Assembly (NCBI GenBank): GCA_017483195.1
Contig: JAFULR010000016.1
Span: 137,310-184,676, forward strand
Origin: Clostridia bacterium
GTDB lineage: Bacteria > Bacillota > Clostridia > Oscillospirales > CAG-272
Direction of reading: 5' to 3'
DNA: 47,367 nucleotides
Shown here: piece after piece, positions 15,165 through 24,034 of the stretch
Layout of the letters: the number at the start of each line of letters is the position of its first letter
How positions within the stretch are numbered: the first letter of the stretch is position 1
Position numbers and translations under genes: made by a program
The notes under the pieces: generated by a model
Seen by the model: only the letters and a program-made list of their open reading frames with translations
Told to the model about the DNA's origin: nothing
Database searches by the model: none

Positions 15165-16253
15165 ATGAATAAGTATTTATCTCAGAATTATGCTTTCCGC
15201 AAGGCTTCGGACAGAGCAAATTACAGTTCCGAAAAAAAGCTTTCCGACTATTTGAAAAATCCCAATCTGCATTTTGTTTTCTTTGCAATAGCTATGTGTG
15301 TTGTGGCTTACCTGTCTGTGACCAAGGTGCTTCCGTATTCCTTGCAGACCGGCCTTGCTATAACGTTCTCGTATGCTATATCTTCAATAGGATTTTGCTT
15401 GTTGATGGGATATTCCGGTCTTGCTTCACTCGGAACAGGCGGATTTATCGGAATTGGTACTTACGCAGTATATTATATTATGGGAGAGAGCGGTCTTTCA
15501 TTGGGAATTGCCGTTCTTGTATCGCTCGGTGTTGCGATATTGATAGGTATTATCGTTGGATTTATTTCTCTTAGGATAGAAGGAATATATCTCGTTATTC
15601 TCACATTGGGACTTTCGGAGATACTTCGCAATCTCTATATGGTTATTGAAGACAGTATAAGTGTTTCCAGCATCAAGATATTTGGTATGACACTCAGAAG
15701 ACAGGATTCAATGTATCTTATAGTTATTGTCCTCTCATTGATAATGATAGTTACCAATAATCTTATCAACAGTCCTACAGGAAGAGCTATGCTGGCAATG
15801 AAGAACAGCACGGCTGCTGCTCAGGCGATGGGAATCAGCCTTATTAAATACAGACTGATGGCCTTCGTTATTTGTACAGCATATTCATCTCTTACGGGAG
15901 TAATGCTTATGGTATGCATTCGCACTGCAATGGCGAGTAACGGAACGGGATTTTATGCGCTCATTACGTCCCTTAATATTTTGGCGGCGGTGATCATAGG
16001 CGGATTTAAATCCATTTGGGGTGCTGTTTTCGGTACGTATATTATGTATGGAATTCAAACTACATTGCTCAATCAGATTCCTTTCTTCCAAAAAAATCCG
16101 GAAATAATTACGTTTATTTCGGGCGGATTGGTTATTATTGTTGTAATGTTCTATCCCGGCGGACTTGCGCAGCTCCTTACCGAGCTCAAGGGCAAGCTTA
16201 AGGGACTTAAGGCAAGAATAAAGGAGGGTATTTATGGCAAGGATCTTGGGTAA
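15165..16253 (+). CDS. livM: ABC importer permease, LivM family
   Basis: 362 residues. After about 35 polar residues come hydrophobic helices, the GYSGLASLGTGGFIGIGTYA segment and the cytoplasmic loop with SPTGRAMLAMKNSTAAAQAMGI, the usual LivM hallmarks. The C-terminal tail is long and basic ([19 protein letters not shown]). The gene overlaps livG by 20 bases, pointing to coupled translation. Confidence 0.93.
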   Translation: MNKYLSQNYAFRKASDRANYSSEKKLSDYLKNPNLHFVFFAIAMCVVAYLSVTKVLPYSLQTGLAITFSYAISSIGFCLLMGYSGLASLGTGGFIGIGTYAVYYIMGESGLSLGIAVLVSLGVAILIGIIVGFISLRIEGIYLVILTLGLSEILRNLYMVIEDSISVSSIKIFGMTLRRQDSMYLIVIVLSLIMIVTNNLINSPTGRAMLAMKNSTAAAQAMGISLIKYRLMAFVICTAYSSLTGVMLMVCIRTAMASNGTGFYALITSLNILAAVIIGGFKSIWGAVFGTYIMYGIQTTLLNQIPFFQKNPEIITFISGGLVIIVVMFYPGGLAQLLTELKGKLKGLKARIKEGIYGKDLG

Positions 16254-17658
16254 AGGACTCTCCGCAGGCCACAAAAAGCTCGTAAAGCTTCGTCAAAGCT
16301 ACGACTGGACGAGGGAGGAGCTTAACGGTCTTAAAGAAAAATATGAAATAAAGAAGCAAAGAATGCTGAATAAGTTTGTTTCAGCTTCCAACAAAAAGCT
16401 TCAAAAAAGTGCTTTTCTTGCTTGTGATAAGGCGGAATACGCTCAGGCTGAGCTTGAGCAAAGACTTCAGAAATACGATGTAAAGGCGTATATGAAGCAA
16501 AGACGCATCAATCACGGCGCGGTCAAGGCTATTTTCAAGGCTATTCGTGCAGGTGAGAGCTTTGACTCAGTTCTTGAAAAGAGAAGCGCTCAAATGGCGG
16601 CTTTAAACGAAAAAAGAGCAAAATTCGTTTCTTCGCTTGAAGCTAAAAAGCAAGCGTTTATTGCAAAAAACGCTACTACGGATACGGCTCCTTACGAGAC
16701 CTTAAGGGCATCGCTTGAGGCAGAGTATTCAGCTCTTAGTGATTCTCTTGACGCTAAATATTCGGAGCTTTGTAAAAAGGAAACCGAAAAGCTTGAGAGC
16801 AAGCTTGCAGACCTTGATAAAAGGATAAACAGTGTGAAGGCTTCATTGGGCTCGTCCCATAAGCTTCCCGACGACGTGCTTTTGGAGGTCAGAGGTCTTA
16901 AGATGTACTTTGGCGGACTTAAAGCGGTGGATGATCTCAGCTTTGATGTTAAAAAGGGAGAAATATTCGGACTTATCGGCCCCAACGGAGCGGGTAAGAC
17001 CACGGTGTTTAACTGTATCACTCGCTTTTACGACGCTACGGGCGGTGATATGTACTTTGAGAACAAGTACGGCGAGGTCGTAGATCTTCGCTACTTCAAG
17101 GTACACGATATCATTCTTCAGGGCATAGGAAGAACCTTCCAGAACATCGAGCTTGTTAAGGAGATCTCGGTTCTTGATAATCTTCTTATCGCTGCAACGA
17201 GATATTATAAAACGGGCTTCTTTGACCATATGATAGGAGTTCCCGCTTTGAATAAGGAAGAGAAGATGCTTCGTGCTAAAGCTGAGCGAATTCTCAAATT
17301 TATGGGACTTGAAAGATATTCCGCCTGGTATGCTATGGGACTTCCTTACGGCATACTTAAAAAGGTCGAGATCGCGAGAGCATTGATGGCTGATGCTAAG
17401 CTCATAATTATGGATGAGCCCGCCGCGGGTCTTAACGACAAGGAGACGGAGGAGCTTACAGAGACTATTCGCAAAATAAGAGATGAGTTTGGAGTAACGA
17501 TCCTTCTCGTTGAGCACGATATGGGACTTGTTATGAGCGTGTGCGATACAGTTTGCGCGATAAGCTTCGGTCAGATGCTCGGCATAGGAACCACTGAGGA
17601 AATTCAAAGAAACAAGGCAGTCCAGGAGGCTTACCTTGGCGTTGCGGAGGAGGAGTAA
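16234..17658 (+). CDS. livG: LivG-type ABC ATPase with a 210-residue charged helical N-terminal extension
   Basis: 474 residues against about 255 for ordinary LivG. Residues 1-212 are rich in Lys, Glu, Ala and Leu, with no Pro until the end region, and look mostly helical or coiled-coil. The ATPase follows: Walker [10 protein letters not shown] at 249-257, the TFQNIELV Q-loop, Walker B LIIMDEP, and the LivG tail [13 protein letters not shown]. The signature segment reads [15 protein letters not shown], lacking the usual QQR. The start at 16234 has a GGAGGG site and overlaps livM. There is no frame change between extension and ATPase, so the fusion is real in this sequence. The extension may bind the permease tail, the membrane or a regulator. 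Confidence 0.88.
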   Translation: MARILGKGLSAGHKKLVKLRQSYDWTREELNGLKEKYEIKKQRMLNKFVSASNKKLQKSAFLACDKAEYAQAELEQRLQKYDVKAYMKQRRINHGAVKAIFKAIRAGESFDSVLEKRSAQMAALNEKRAKFVSSLEAKKQAFIAKNATTDTAPYETLRASLEAEYSALSDSLDAKYSELCKKETEKLESKLADLDKRINSVKASLGSSHKLPDDVLLEVRGLKMYFGGLKAVDDLSFDVKKGEIFGLIGPNGAGKTTVFNCITRFYDATGGDMYFENKYGEVVDLRYFKVHDIILQGIGRTFQNIELVKEISVLDNLLIAATRYYKTGFFDHMIGVPALNKEEKMLRAKAERILKFMGLERYSAWYAMGLPYGILKKVEIARALMADAKLIIMDEPAAGLNDKETEELTETIRKIRDEFGVTILLVEHDMGLVMSVCDTVCAISFGQMLGIGTTEEIQRNKAVQEAYLGVAEEE

Positions 17659-17659
17659 T

Positions 17660-18376
17660 ATGAGCGAGATACTTTCTGTTAAAAATCTTAAGCTTAATTA
17701 CGGTCCCATCGCGGCGATCAAGGGAATAGACCTTACCGTTGGGGAAGGGCAGATCGTTGCCATACTCGGTGCAAACGGCGCGGGTAAAACATCAACTCTC
17801 AAGGTCATTTCGGGACTTCTTAAGCCAAAGGACGGAGAAATAATTTTTGACGGGAAAAATATTGCAGGAAAGCCAGCACATAAAATTGCACAGCTTGGAA
17901 TTATGCAGTCTCCCGAGGGAAGATTCGTTCTCACCGGTCTTACGGTCGAGGAGAATCTTCGCGTTGGCGGATACAATATCAAAAGCAAGGATGAGCTTGC
18001 AAGAAATTTTGAAAGAGTATATACTCTTTTCCCAAGGCTTAAGGAAAGAGCAAAGCAGCAGTCCTCGACCCTTTCGGGCGGTGAGCAGCAGATGCTTGCA
18101 ATTGGACGCGCGCTTATGGGCTCACCAAAGCTCCTCATTCTCGACGAGCCTTCATTGGGACTTGCGCCCTTGCTGATCAAGGATATTTTTAACACCCTTC
18201 TTAAGATAAAGAAGGAGGGAACAACGATCCTTATCGTAGAGCAGAATGCTCTCTCTACGTTAAAGATAGCCGATTACGCATACGTTCTTGAGCTTGGAAA
18301 GATAAGTATGCACGGCAAGGCGTCGGAGCTTATCAAGGATGAGCGTCTGATCGCCGCATATCTTGGCGGCAAATAG
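17660..18376 (+). CDS. livF: LivF-type ABC ATPase
   Basis: 238 residues from ATG 17660, directly after the LivG stop and an AGGAGG site. Walker A GANGAGKTS, Q-loop MQSPEGRFVLTGLTVEENL, signature TLSGGEQQMLAIGRALM and Walker B LLILDEPSLGLAP are all intact, as are VEQN and the H-loop region. It is the standard partner of LivG in the importer's ATPase pair. Confidence 0.94.
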   Translation: MSEILSVKNLKLNYGPIAAIKGIDLTVGEGQIVAILGANGAGKTSTLKVISGLLKPKDGEIIFDGKNIAGKPAHKIAQLGIMQSPEGRFVLTGLTVEENLRVGGYNIKSKDELARNFERVYTLFPRLKERAKQQSSTLSGGEQQMLAIGRALMGSPKLLILDEPSLGLAPLLIKDIFNTLLKIKKEGTTILIVEQNALSTLKIADYAYVLELGKISMHGKASELIKDERLIAAYLGGK

Positions 18377-18457
18377 TCGCTAAGACAATTCTTTAAAACA
18401 TTACATCATTTTGTGAGAATGATAAATGTTAAAATAAATGAAAAAAGGAGAAACTTT

Positions 18458-19915
18458 ATGAAAAACAAACTCACAAGAATTCTTGCGCTTTCACTTGTGC
18501 TTGTTATGAGTCTTGCTGTTCTTACAGCTTGTCCTCCCGCAGAAGTAAAGCTCAGCACTGATCCCTACGAGGGCGACGTTATTTACGTCGGCAATACCGC
18601 AGGAACGACCGGAGCTGCTGCCGTTGTTGGTATCCCATTTAACTTTGGAATCAATGCAGCACTTGCGCTTTATAACGCAAATGGCGGCTTCAACGGTAGA
18701 ACCGTTGAACTCAAGACCTACGACGATGCAAGTACCCCTGCAACATCCGTTACACTTATGGATCAGCTTATACACGAGGATAACGTATTTGCTATAGTTG
18801 GTAACGTATATGCTCCTTGTGTAGAGGCTAACCTTCAGTCCCTTAAGGAAAATGCTGTTCCGATGGTTTACGCTGCTGCAGGTAATAACATTCTCTTCAA
18901 CGAAAATGCTACCTCCGATGCAGACAGAGCTATTTTCCCTGTACAGCCCCTTAACTATACAGAGGGTAGATCTCTTATTGTTCGTGCATTTGCTCCTGCA
19001 CTTGATGCTGCGGGCAATCTCACAGGCGGTCTCGGTGCAGCAAAGGTAGGTGTAATCTCCAATTCCGTAGAAACATCCAAGGCTATGCTCGACGGTATCA
19101 AGACAGAGGCTGCTGCAAGCCTTACTGAGGAGCAGAGAGCTAATATTATTTATCAGGAAGTTGCTTCCGATGACTACTCTGCTGCTATCAATGCTCTTAA
19201 AAACGCGGGATGCGACCTTGTTATCGTTACCGTAACCGGTGATGCTTGGACGACCGTTCTTGCAAAGATGGTTGATGCAGGATGCACTTGGAGTATTCTT
19301 ACCTCTTATAATAACTCTTCTGCAGCTCTTCTCAATGATACTGAGATCGAGATTGCCGGACAGAAATATAAGGTAATGTCTGCAACCAATGCTGCTGCTC
19401 TCACGAATATGAAGGTATATTCTCAGGGTTGGGTAAATATCGTTGATGTAAGTCAGTCTTATAAATATGATGGCGCTACTCTTCTTCCTTTCTATGCTGC
19501 TCTCGGTCAGGTTAAGGACGGCGGTGTTTACGGCTTTACAGAGGAATATTGGAGAGTTGCCGAAGCGCTTTACAACTACGGTATAGCATCCGGTCTTGAT
19601 CCTGCTACTGCTTTTGCAAGAAGCTACGATGCTTATGCTCTTGCAGGATATATTGCAGGTGATCTCTTCTGCCAGGGTCTTGCAAAGCTTCAGGAATCCG
19701 GTAAGGAGCTTACAAGAGCAAATTATGTTGAGATTATGGAAAACAACGATTTCAAGGTATGTATGGGCGATACTATCTCTTACAGAGACGGCAAGCGCGT
19801 TGGTGTTGAGGCTTTCTCTCTCACATATCTCTTTGGATATAACGGAATGGCTACCAGCACATCCATCACAAGCGGTGTAAGCACTCTTGAGGATCTTAAA
19901 GGTTTGCTTAAATAA
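18458..19915 (+). CDS. substrate-binding lipoprotein of the Liv-type importer
   Basis: 485 residues from ATG 18458 (AAAAGGAG site). A lipoprotein signal ends in LTAC, with Cys about 24. The mature part is a type I periplasmic-binding fold (Peripla_BP_6): GTTGAAAVVGIPFNFGINAALALYN, LKTYDDASTP, and the AIVGNVYAPCVEANLQ loop. It is about 100 residues longer than LivJ, with insertions in the second half. It captures the ligand outside the membrane and delivers it to LivHM. The ligand could be a branched-chain amino acid, but the surrounding CoA enzymes suggest an organic acid or its amide. Confidence 0.9.
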   Translation: MKNKLTRILALSLVLVMSLAVLTACPPAEVKLSTDPYEGDVIYVGNTAGTTGAAAVVGIPFNFGINAALALYNANGGFNGRTVELKTYDDASTPATSVTLMDQLIHEDNVFAIVGNVYAPCVEANLQSLKENAVPMVYAAAGNNILFNENATSDADRAIFPVQPLNYTEGRSLIVRAFAPALDAAGNLTGGLGAAKVGVISNSVETSKAMLDGIKTEAAASLTEEQRANIIYQEVASDDYSAAINALKNAGCDLVIVTVTGDAWTTVLAKMVDAGCTWSILTSYNNSSAALLNDTEIEIAGQKYKVMSATNAAALTNMKVYSQGWVNIVDVSQSYKYDGATLLPFYAALGQVKDGGVYGFTEEYWRVAEALYNYGIASGLDPATAFARSYDAYALAGYIAGDLFCQGLAKLQESGKELTRANYVEIMENNDFKVCMGDTISYRDGKRVGVEAFSLTYLFGYNGMATSTSITSGVSTLEDLKGLLK

Positions 19916-19930
19916 TTAACAGTTTATATT

Positions 19931-19954
19931 TTCCCCGCCCGAAAGGGCGGGGAA
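19931..19954 (+). other. GC-rich intercistronic hairpin after the binding-protein gene
   Basis: TTCCCCGCCC pairs with GGGCGGGGAA around GAAA. No T run follows directly. It sits in the 190-base gap before the CoA-transferase and could be a partial terminator or an mRNA 3'-end stabiliser that raises the level of the binding protein. I see no convincing new promoter in the rest of the gap. Confidence 0.65.
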
Positions 19955-20106
19955 TCCACAATAGCATTTTTACACATCTTTTATTTTGCTGCTGTTCATA
20001 TTTATTCGGCAGGCTTACCATTAACTTTGCAAACAATTCGCGAAAGCGATTTATATAAATTAACTTAAAAATAAATTTCAAATAAATCCAAAAAGGAGAA
20101 AAAACC

Positions 20107-21411
20107 ATGGCAAAATACGTATCAATTAATGAAGCACTCGGTCTTGTTAAGGACAATGATTACATTGTAACAGGTCTTGGCTCTGCCGAGGGTAGAGAAT
20201 TCATGACAAATCTTCACACAATTGCGGGAAAGGTTAAGAACATAATGGTAAGCAACTGCCTTCCCATGGGCGCTTATGAGTTTATGACAAATCCTGCGTA
20301 TAAGGATATCTTCAGAACTGAGGGATGGTTCTATACTCCCGTTCTCAGAAAGGCACACGCAAACGGTAACGTAAGCTTTATTTACAACCATTTGCACCTT
20401 GCTTCCTTCAAGAGACTTTGCTACCGCAAGCCCGATATCTACGTTGGTATTGCGTCAATGCCCGATAAGCACGGATACATTTCTCTTTCTACATCCAACA
20501 CATATGAAATGGCAATGATCAAGGAGGCAAAGACGGTTATCCTTGAGATCAACCCCAATGCACCCAGAACATTCGGTGACGTTCAGCTTCACGTAAACGA
20601 CGTTGACTACCTTGTTGAGGTTAATTATCCCATGCCCGAGATCGCAGACGTTGAGCCCAACGAAAAGGATCTTATAATTGGTAAGTATATTGCAGATATG
20701 ATCCACGACGGTGACTGCATCCAGCTCGGTATTGGCGGTATTCCCAACGCGGTTGCTGCATCCCTTATGGGCAAGAAGGACCTTGGCGTGCACACAGAAA
20801 TGCTTACATCCGGTATGGTTAAGCTTGCTAAGGCAGGCGTAATCACAGGTAAGTGCAAGCAGACTCACAAGGGCAAGATGGTTGCTGCGTTTGCTATGGG
20901 TACTAAAGAGCTTTATGACTTTATAGACGATAACCCCTCCGTTTGCATTATGGACGGTGCTTACGTAAACGATCCTTACACTATTTCTCAGAACGATAAC
21001 CAGATCTCCATCAACTCCACTATTGAGGTTGACCTCTTCGGTCAGTGCTGCTCCGAGTCCATCGGTCACGTTCAGTTCTCTGGAACGGGCGGACAGGCAG
21101 ACACTGCTATCGGCGCACAGAAATCCAAGAACGGTAGATCCGTAATCGCGCTTTACTCCACCGCTATGGTTAAGGATAAGGCAACGGGCGAAAGAGTTGA
21201 AACATCCAAGATCGTTCCTCTTCTTAAGCAGGGTGCTGCAGTATCCCTTTCCAGAAATGATATTGACTGGCTCGTTACAGAATACGGTGCAGTAAATCTT
21301 CGCGGTACAGCTATGGAGGAGAGAGCTAAGCTCATCATCTCCGTTGCTCATCCCGATTTCAGAGAGCAGCTTACAAAGGAAGCTATCGCACTTGGCATTA
21401 TTGCAGGTTGA
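20107..21411 (+). CDS. CoA-transferase of the acetyl-CoA hydrolase / 4-hydroxybutyrate CoA-transferase family
   Basis: 434 residues, the family's normal length. Both halves are present. The catalytic Glu is Glu231 in DLGVHTEML, and the downstream GTGGQAD loop helps bind CoA. Relatives include butyryl-CoA:acetate CoA-transferase and 4-hydroxybutyrate CoA-transferase. In this operon it can either activate an imported acid at the expense of acetyl-CoA or release the final acid and regain acetyl-CoA. RBS AAAAGGAG; codon bias is strong, like the dehydrogenase gene. Confidence 0.92.
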   Translation: MAKYVSINEALGLVKDNDYIVTGLGSAEGREFMTNLHTIAGKVKNIMVSNCLPMGAYEFMTNPAYKDIFRTEGWFYTPVLRKAHANGNVSFIYNHLHLASFKRLCYRKPDIYVGIASMPDKHGYISLSTSNTYEMAMIKEAKTVILEINPNAPRTFGDVQLHVNDVDYLVEVNYPMPEIADVEPNEKDLIIGKYIADMIHDGDCIQLGIGGIPNAVAASLMGKKDLGVHTEMLTSGMVKLAKAGVITGKCKQTHKGKMVAAFAMGTKELYDFIDDNPSVCIMDGAYVNDPYTISQNDNQISINSTIEVDLFGQCCSESIGHVQFSGTGGQADTAIGAQKSKNGRSVIALYSTAMVKDKATGERVETSKIVPLLKQGAAVSLSRNDIDWLVTEYGAVNLRGTAMEERAKLIISVAHPDFREQLTKEAIALGIIAG

Positions 21412-21423
21412 TAGGGGAGCGAT

Positions 21424-22245
21424 ATGGCATTCTTTGATTTTGAAGGCAAAAAGGTATATTATGAGGTGTACGGTGAGCAGGGCGAGCCGCTCGTTATACT
21501 TAACGGTATAATGATGTCCACAAACAGCTGGAAGCCCCTTATGAAGAACCTTACGAAAAATAATATTGTAATTCTCGTTGATTTTCTTGATCAGGGACAA
21601 AGCTCCCGAATGACCGAGGGATATACACATGCTATACAGGTAAGATTGCTTCACGCATTGTTTGAGCTTTTGCCATACGAGAGGTATAATATTATGGGTA
21701 TCTCCTACGGTGGTGAGGTAGCCGTACAGTATGCGGTAGAGCATCCCGAATACGTTCGCAGACTTGTGCTTGCAAACACCTGTGCAAGAACGAGTGATTG
21801 GCTTCGTAAGATCGGTGACGGCTGGAACGCAGTTGCGAGAACCGGTGACGGGCTTGCTTATTATCTCACAACCATTCCTGTTATCTATTCAACAGAGTTT
21901 TATGAAAGAGAGTCTGCGTGGATGGATAGACGAGAGGGAACGCTCATTCCGTATTTTTCAAATCCTGCCGTGCTTGAGGCACTTATAAGACTTACGGACA
22001 GCTCAAGAGATTATAACTATCTTGATCGCGTTCACGAGATAAGCTGCCCCACCTTGATAATCTCTTGCTCAGAGGACGGACTCGTTCCTCCCACAGAGCA
22101 GATATTGCTCCGCGACAGAATAAAGGGAAGCACCTACGTAACAATAAACGGATCGGGTCACGCAAGCATGTACGAGGATCCTGCGGCATTCCTTTCGCTC
22201 ACACTCGGATTTGTAAACCTTGACGACGAGCCCGTGCAAATCTAA
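21424..22245 (+). CDS. alpha/beta hydrolase 1
   Basis: 273 residues, cytoplasmic, no signal. Nucleophile Ser94 in GISYGG, acid Asp218 in SEDGLVPP and His246 in GSGHASMY form a complete triad. The oxyanion-side segment ILNGIMMSTNSW follows the first strands. It starts 12 bases after the CoA-transferase, so it is co-transcribed. Possible jobs are an ester, lactone or thioester hydrolase, or C-C bond hydrolysis. The substrate is unknown. Confidence 0.88.
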   Translation: MAFFDFEGKKVYYEVYGEQGEPLVILNGIMMSTNSWKPLMKNLTKNNIVILVDFLDQGQSSRMTEGYTHAIQVRLLHALFELLPYERYNIMGISYGGEVAVQYAVEHPEYVRRLVLANTCARTSDWLRKIGDGWNAVARTGDGLAYYLTTIPVIYSTEFYERESAWMDRREGTLIPYFSNPAVLEALIRLTDSSRDYNYLDRVHEISCPTLIISCSEDGLVPPTEQILLRDRIKGSTYVTINGSGHASMYEDPAAFLSLTLGFVNLDDEPVQI

Positions 22246-22260
22246 TTTAAGGAGTTTAAT

Positions 22261-23136
22261 ATGGAAAAGAAATATATATCCATTGGAAAAGAAACCTTGG
22301 CATATCTTGATAAGGGCGAGGGCGACGTTGTACTTATGGTACACGGAAATATGTCCAGCTCCGTTCATTATGAGCCTCTTATTGACAGAATTTGTGATAA
22401 ATACAGATGTGTAGCTGTTGATCTTCGCGGATTCGGCGATTCCAGCTATAATGACCGTTTTGATAGTCTTGAGGAGCTTGCGGATGACGTTGCGCTCTTT
22501 ATTGACGCATTGGGACTTGGCAGCGTTTATCTTGTGGGTTGGTCAAACGGTGGAGGTGTTTCACTCAAGCTTTGCGCTAAATATCCGGAGAAGGTAAAGA
22601 AATTCTTTGATATTGAAGGCGCAGGTCTTAAGGGTTATCCCGTTTTCAAAAAAGAAAATTTCAAATCCACGGGCGAGCCTTACTCTTCAAAGGATGAAAT
22701 GGGAGCGGATCCCATTCAGGTAGCTCCCGCACTTGCTTGCTTTGAAAAGGGTGATGCGGCTACTATGACAGCTATTTGGGATGCAACCATCTATACCGTA
22801 AATAAGCCCACAAAAGAGCAGAACGATTATTGGATGGCAGAGACCTTAAAGCAGAGAAACCTTGTTGATCTCGACTGGGCTCTTGCAAATCTCAATATGA
22901 GTGATGAATTTACTCCCTACGGCAAGGGCGACAGCTCCATACACAATATCAAATGTCCCGTTGCGCTCACAATGGCAGAGAAGGACATCGTTGTTCCCGC
23001 ATATATGGTAATGGATAACTATAATGCGCTTGGTTCTCTTGCAACGCTTCTTCCTTACGAGAATTGCGGACACTCCCCCATGGTTGACTGTCCCGATAGG
23101 CTTGCAGCAGACGTTGTTGAATTTTTCTCCAAATAA
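22261..23136 (+). CDS. alpha/beta hydrolase 2
   Basis: 291 residues, cytoplasmic. HGNMSSS forms the oxyanion loop; Ser95 (GWSNGG), Asp242 (EKDIVVP) and His271 (NCGHSPM) form the triad. It follows hydrolase 1 by 15 bases but is clearly diverged from it, so the pair is not a recent duplication. Last gene of the array, before a strong terminator. Confidence 0.88.
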   Translation: MEKKYISIGKETLAYLDKGEGDVVLMVHGNMSSSVHYEPLIDRICDKYRCVAVDLRGFGDSSYNDRFDSLEELADDVALFIDALGLGSVYLVGWSNGGGVSLKLCAKYPEKVKKFFDIEGAGLKGYPVFKKENFKSTGEPYSSKDEMGADPIQVAPALACFEKGDAATMTAIWDATIYTVNKPTKEQNDYWMAETLKQRNLVDLDWALANLNMSDEFTPYGKGDSSIHNIKCPVALTMAEKDIVVPAYMVMDNYNALGSLATLLPYENCGHSPMVDCPDRLAADVVEFFSK

Positions 23137-23148
23137 GCTATATATTTT

Positions 23149-23183
23149 AACCGCCGCGAAAATTTTCGCGGCGGTTATTTTCG
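23149..23183 (+). terminator. terminator of the acyl-CoA/Liv array
   Basis: AACCGCCGCGAAAA pairs with TTTTCGCGGCGGTT, followed by ATTTTCG. The very stable stem marks the end of the 15-gene unit. Confidence 0.85.
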
Positions 23184-23212
23184 TAATAATTACATTTATT
23201 GCGAAAAAGCAC

Positions 23213-23241
23213 TTGCACTCAATAAAAAATTTGTGTATAAT
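23213..23241 (+). promoter_or_regulatory. promoter of the Cys-rich membrane protein gene
   Basis: TTGCAC (23213-23218), 17-base spacer, TATAAT (23236-23241). Confidence 0.8.
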
Positions 23242-23275
23242 ATTTCTATACATTATGTAACGAAGGGTAGCTTTA

Positions 23276-23998
23276 ATGTCAAAGATAAGAAGAGTTTATT
23301 TTACAAAGCTTATAGCAAGAATAACTATACTTTTAGCAAGTATAATACTGTATTTTTATGCTCCGGGGCAGTTTGAGGTCATCGAGGGTTGGAATTTCTT
23401 TAAGAAGCTTTCCGTATTCCACGTTTTGTGGGTAGCGTGGGTATATGATATGGTCAGCCAGCTTTTCCCCGTTAAAAACATCGCTCTCGGCTCTCAGAAG
23501 CAATTCAAGGAAAAATTCAGATCGGTAATACATAAGCTGATTGATTGGGACAAGCTTAAGGATTATATTCAAAAAACCAACAAGGCTGCGGGTAAGGTTA
23601 TGGCGCTGTGGGCTTCATTTATAGCGGCAATTAGCGCTCTTAGGCACTTTAAGGTGCTTGATAACAAGCATTTGCTTTTAATAAGCATAGCATTTTACGT
23701 TTGTGATCTGATCTGCGTGCTTATATGGTGTCCGTTCCGCCTTATGCTTGGAAATAAATGCTGTACCACCTGCAGAATTTTCAACTGGGATCATATGATG
23801 ATGTTTACGCCAATGCTGATGGTTGGAGGCTTTTTCTCGGTATCTCTTCTCGTTCTTGCGATAATTGATCTCGTCATCTGGGAGAGCACAATCTATCTCC
23901 ATCCCGAAAGATTTTGGGAGAACTCCAATATGGCTCTTAGATGCTCGGAGTGTACTGATAAGCTTTGTACACAGTACTGTCAGAAATTAAGAAAATAA
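23276..23998 (+). CDS. membrane protein with Cys-rich loop and tail, function unknown
   Basis: 240 residues; I do not recognise a named family. Hydrophobic helices lie near 10-30, 45-62, 105-125, 135-155 and 185-210. Two Cys groups stand out: NKCCTTCR after the fourth helix, and a C-terminal CSECTDKLCTQYC pattern (C-x2-C-x5-C-x3-C), which could bind zinc or an iron-sulphur centre. A GAAGGG sequence precedes the ATG. It has its own promoter and is separated from the array by a terminator, so it is probably functionally independent. Confidence 0.75.
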   Translation: MSKIRRVYFTKLIARITILLASIILYFYAPGQFEVIEGWNFFKKLSVFHVLWVAWVYDMVSQLFPVKNIALGSQKQFKEKFRSVIHKLIDWDKLKDYIQKTNKAAGKVMALWASFIAAISALRHFKVLDNKHLLLISIAFYVCDLICVLIWCPFRLMLGNKCCTTCRIFNWDHMMMFTPMLMVGGFFSVSLLVLAIIDLVIWESTIYLHPERFWENSNMALRCSECTDKLCTQYCQKLRK

Positions 23999-24003
23999 TA
24001 TTA

Positions 24004-24034
24004 AAAAGCCGACTGAGTCGGCTTTTATTTTTAT
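24004..24034. terminator. bidirectional terminator between convergent genes
   Basis: AAAAGCCGAC pairs with GTCGGCTTTT around TGA, with A/T runs on both sides. It serves the membrane protein gene and the minus-strand SipL-like gene. Confidence 0.88.

Noticed and set aside
16234..17658. LivG extension as a sequencing frameshift that joins two genes
   Set aside because: The frame is open and codon use is uniform across the junction; no ribosome site or separate start is evident near residue 212.
20455..21744. Long minus-strand open frame opposite the CoA-transferase
   Set aside because: The strand it opposes encodes a complete, motif-bearing enzyme with strong codon bias. The antisense product is Cys/His/Asn-rich with no domain and no ribosome site. 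Similar antisense frames opposite 10067-10867, 11507-12388 and 12453-13232 were rejected for the same reason.
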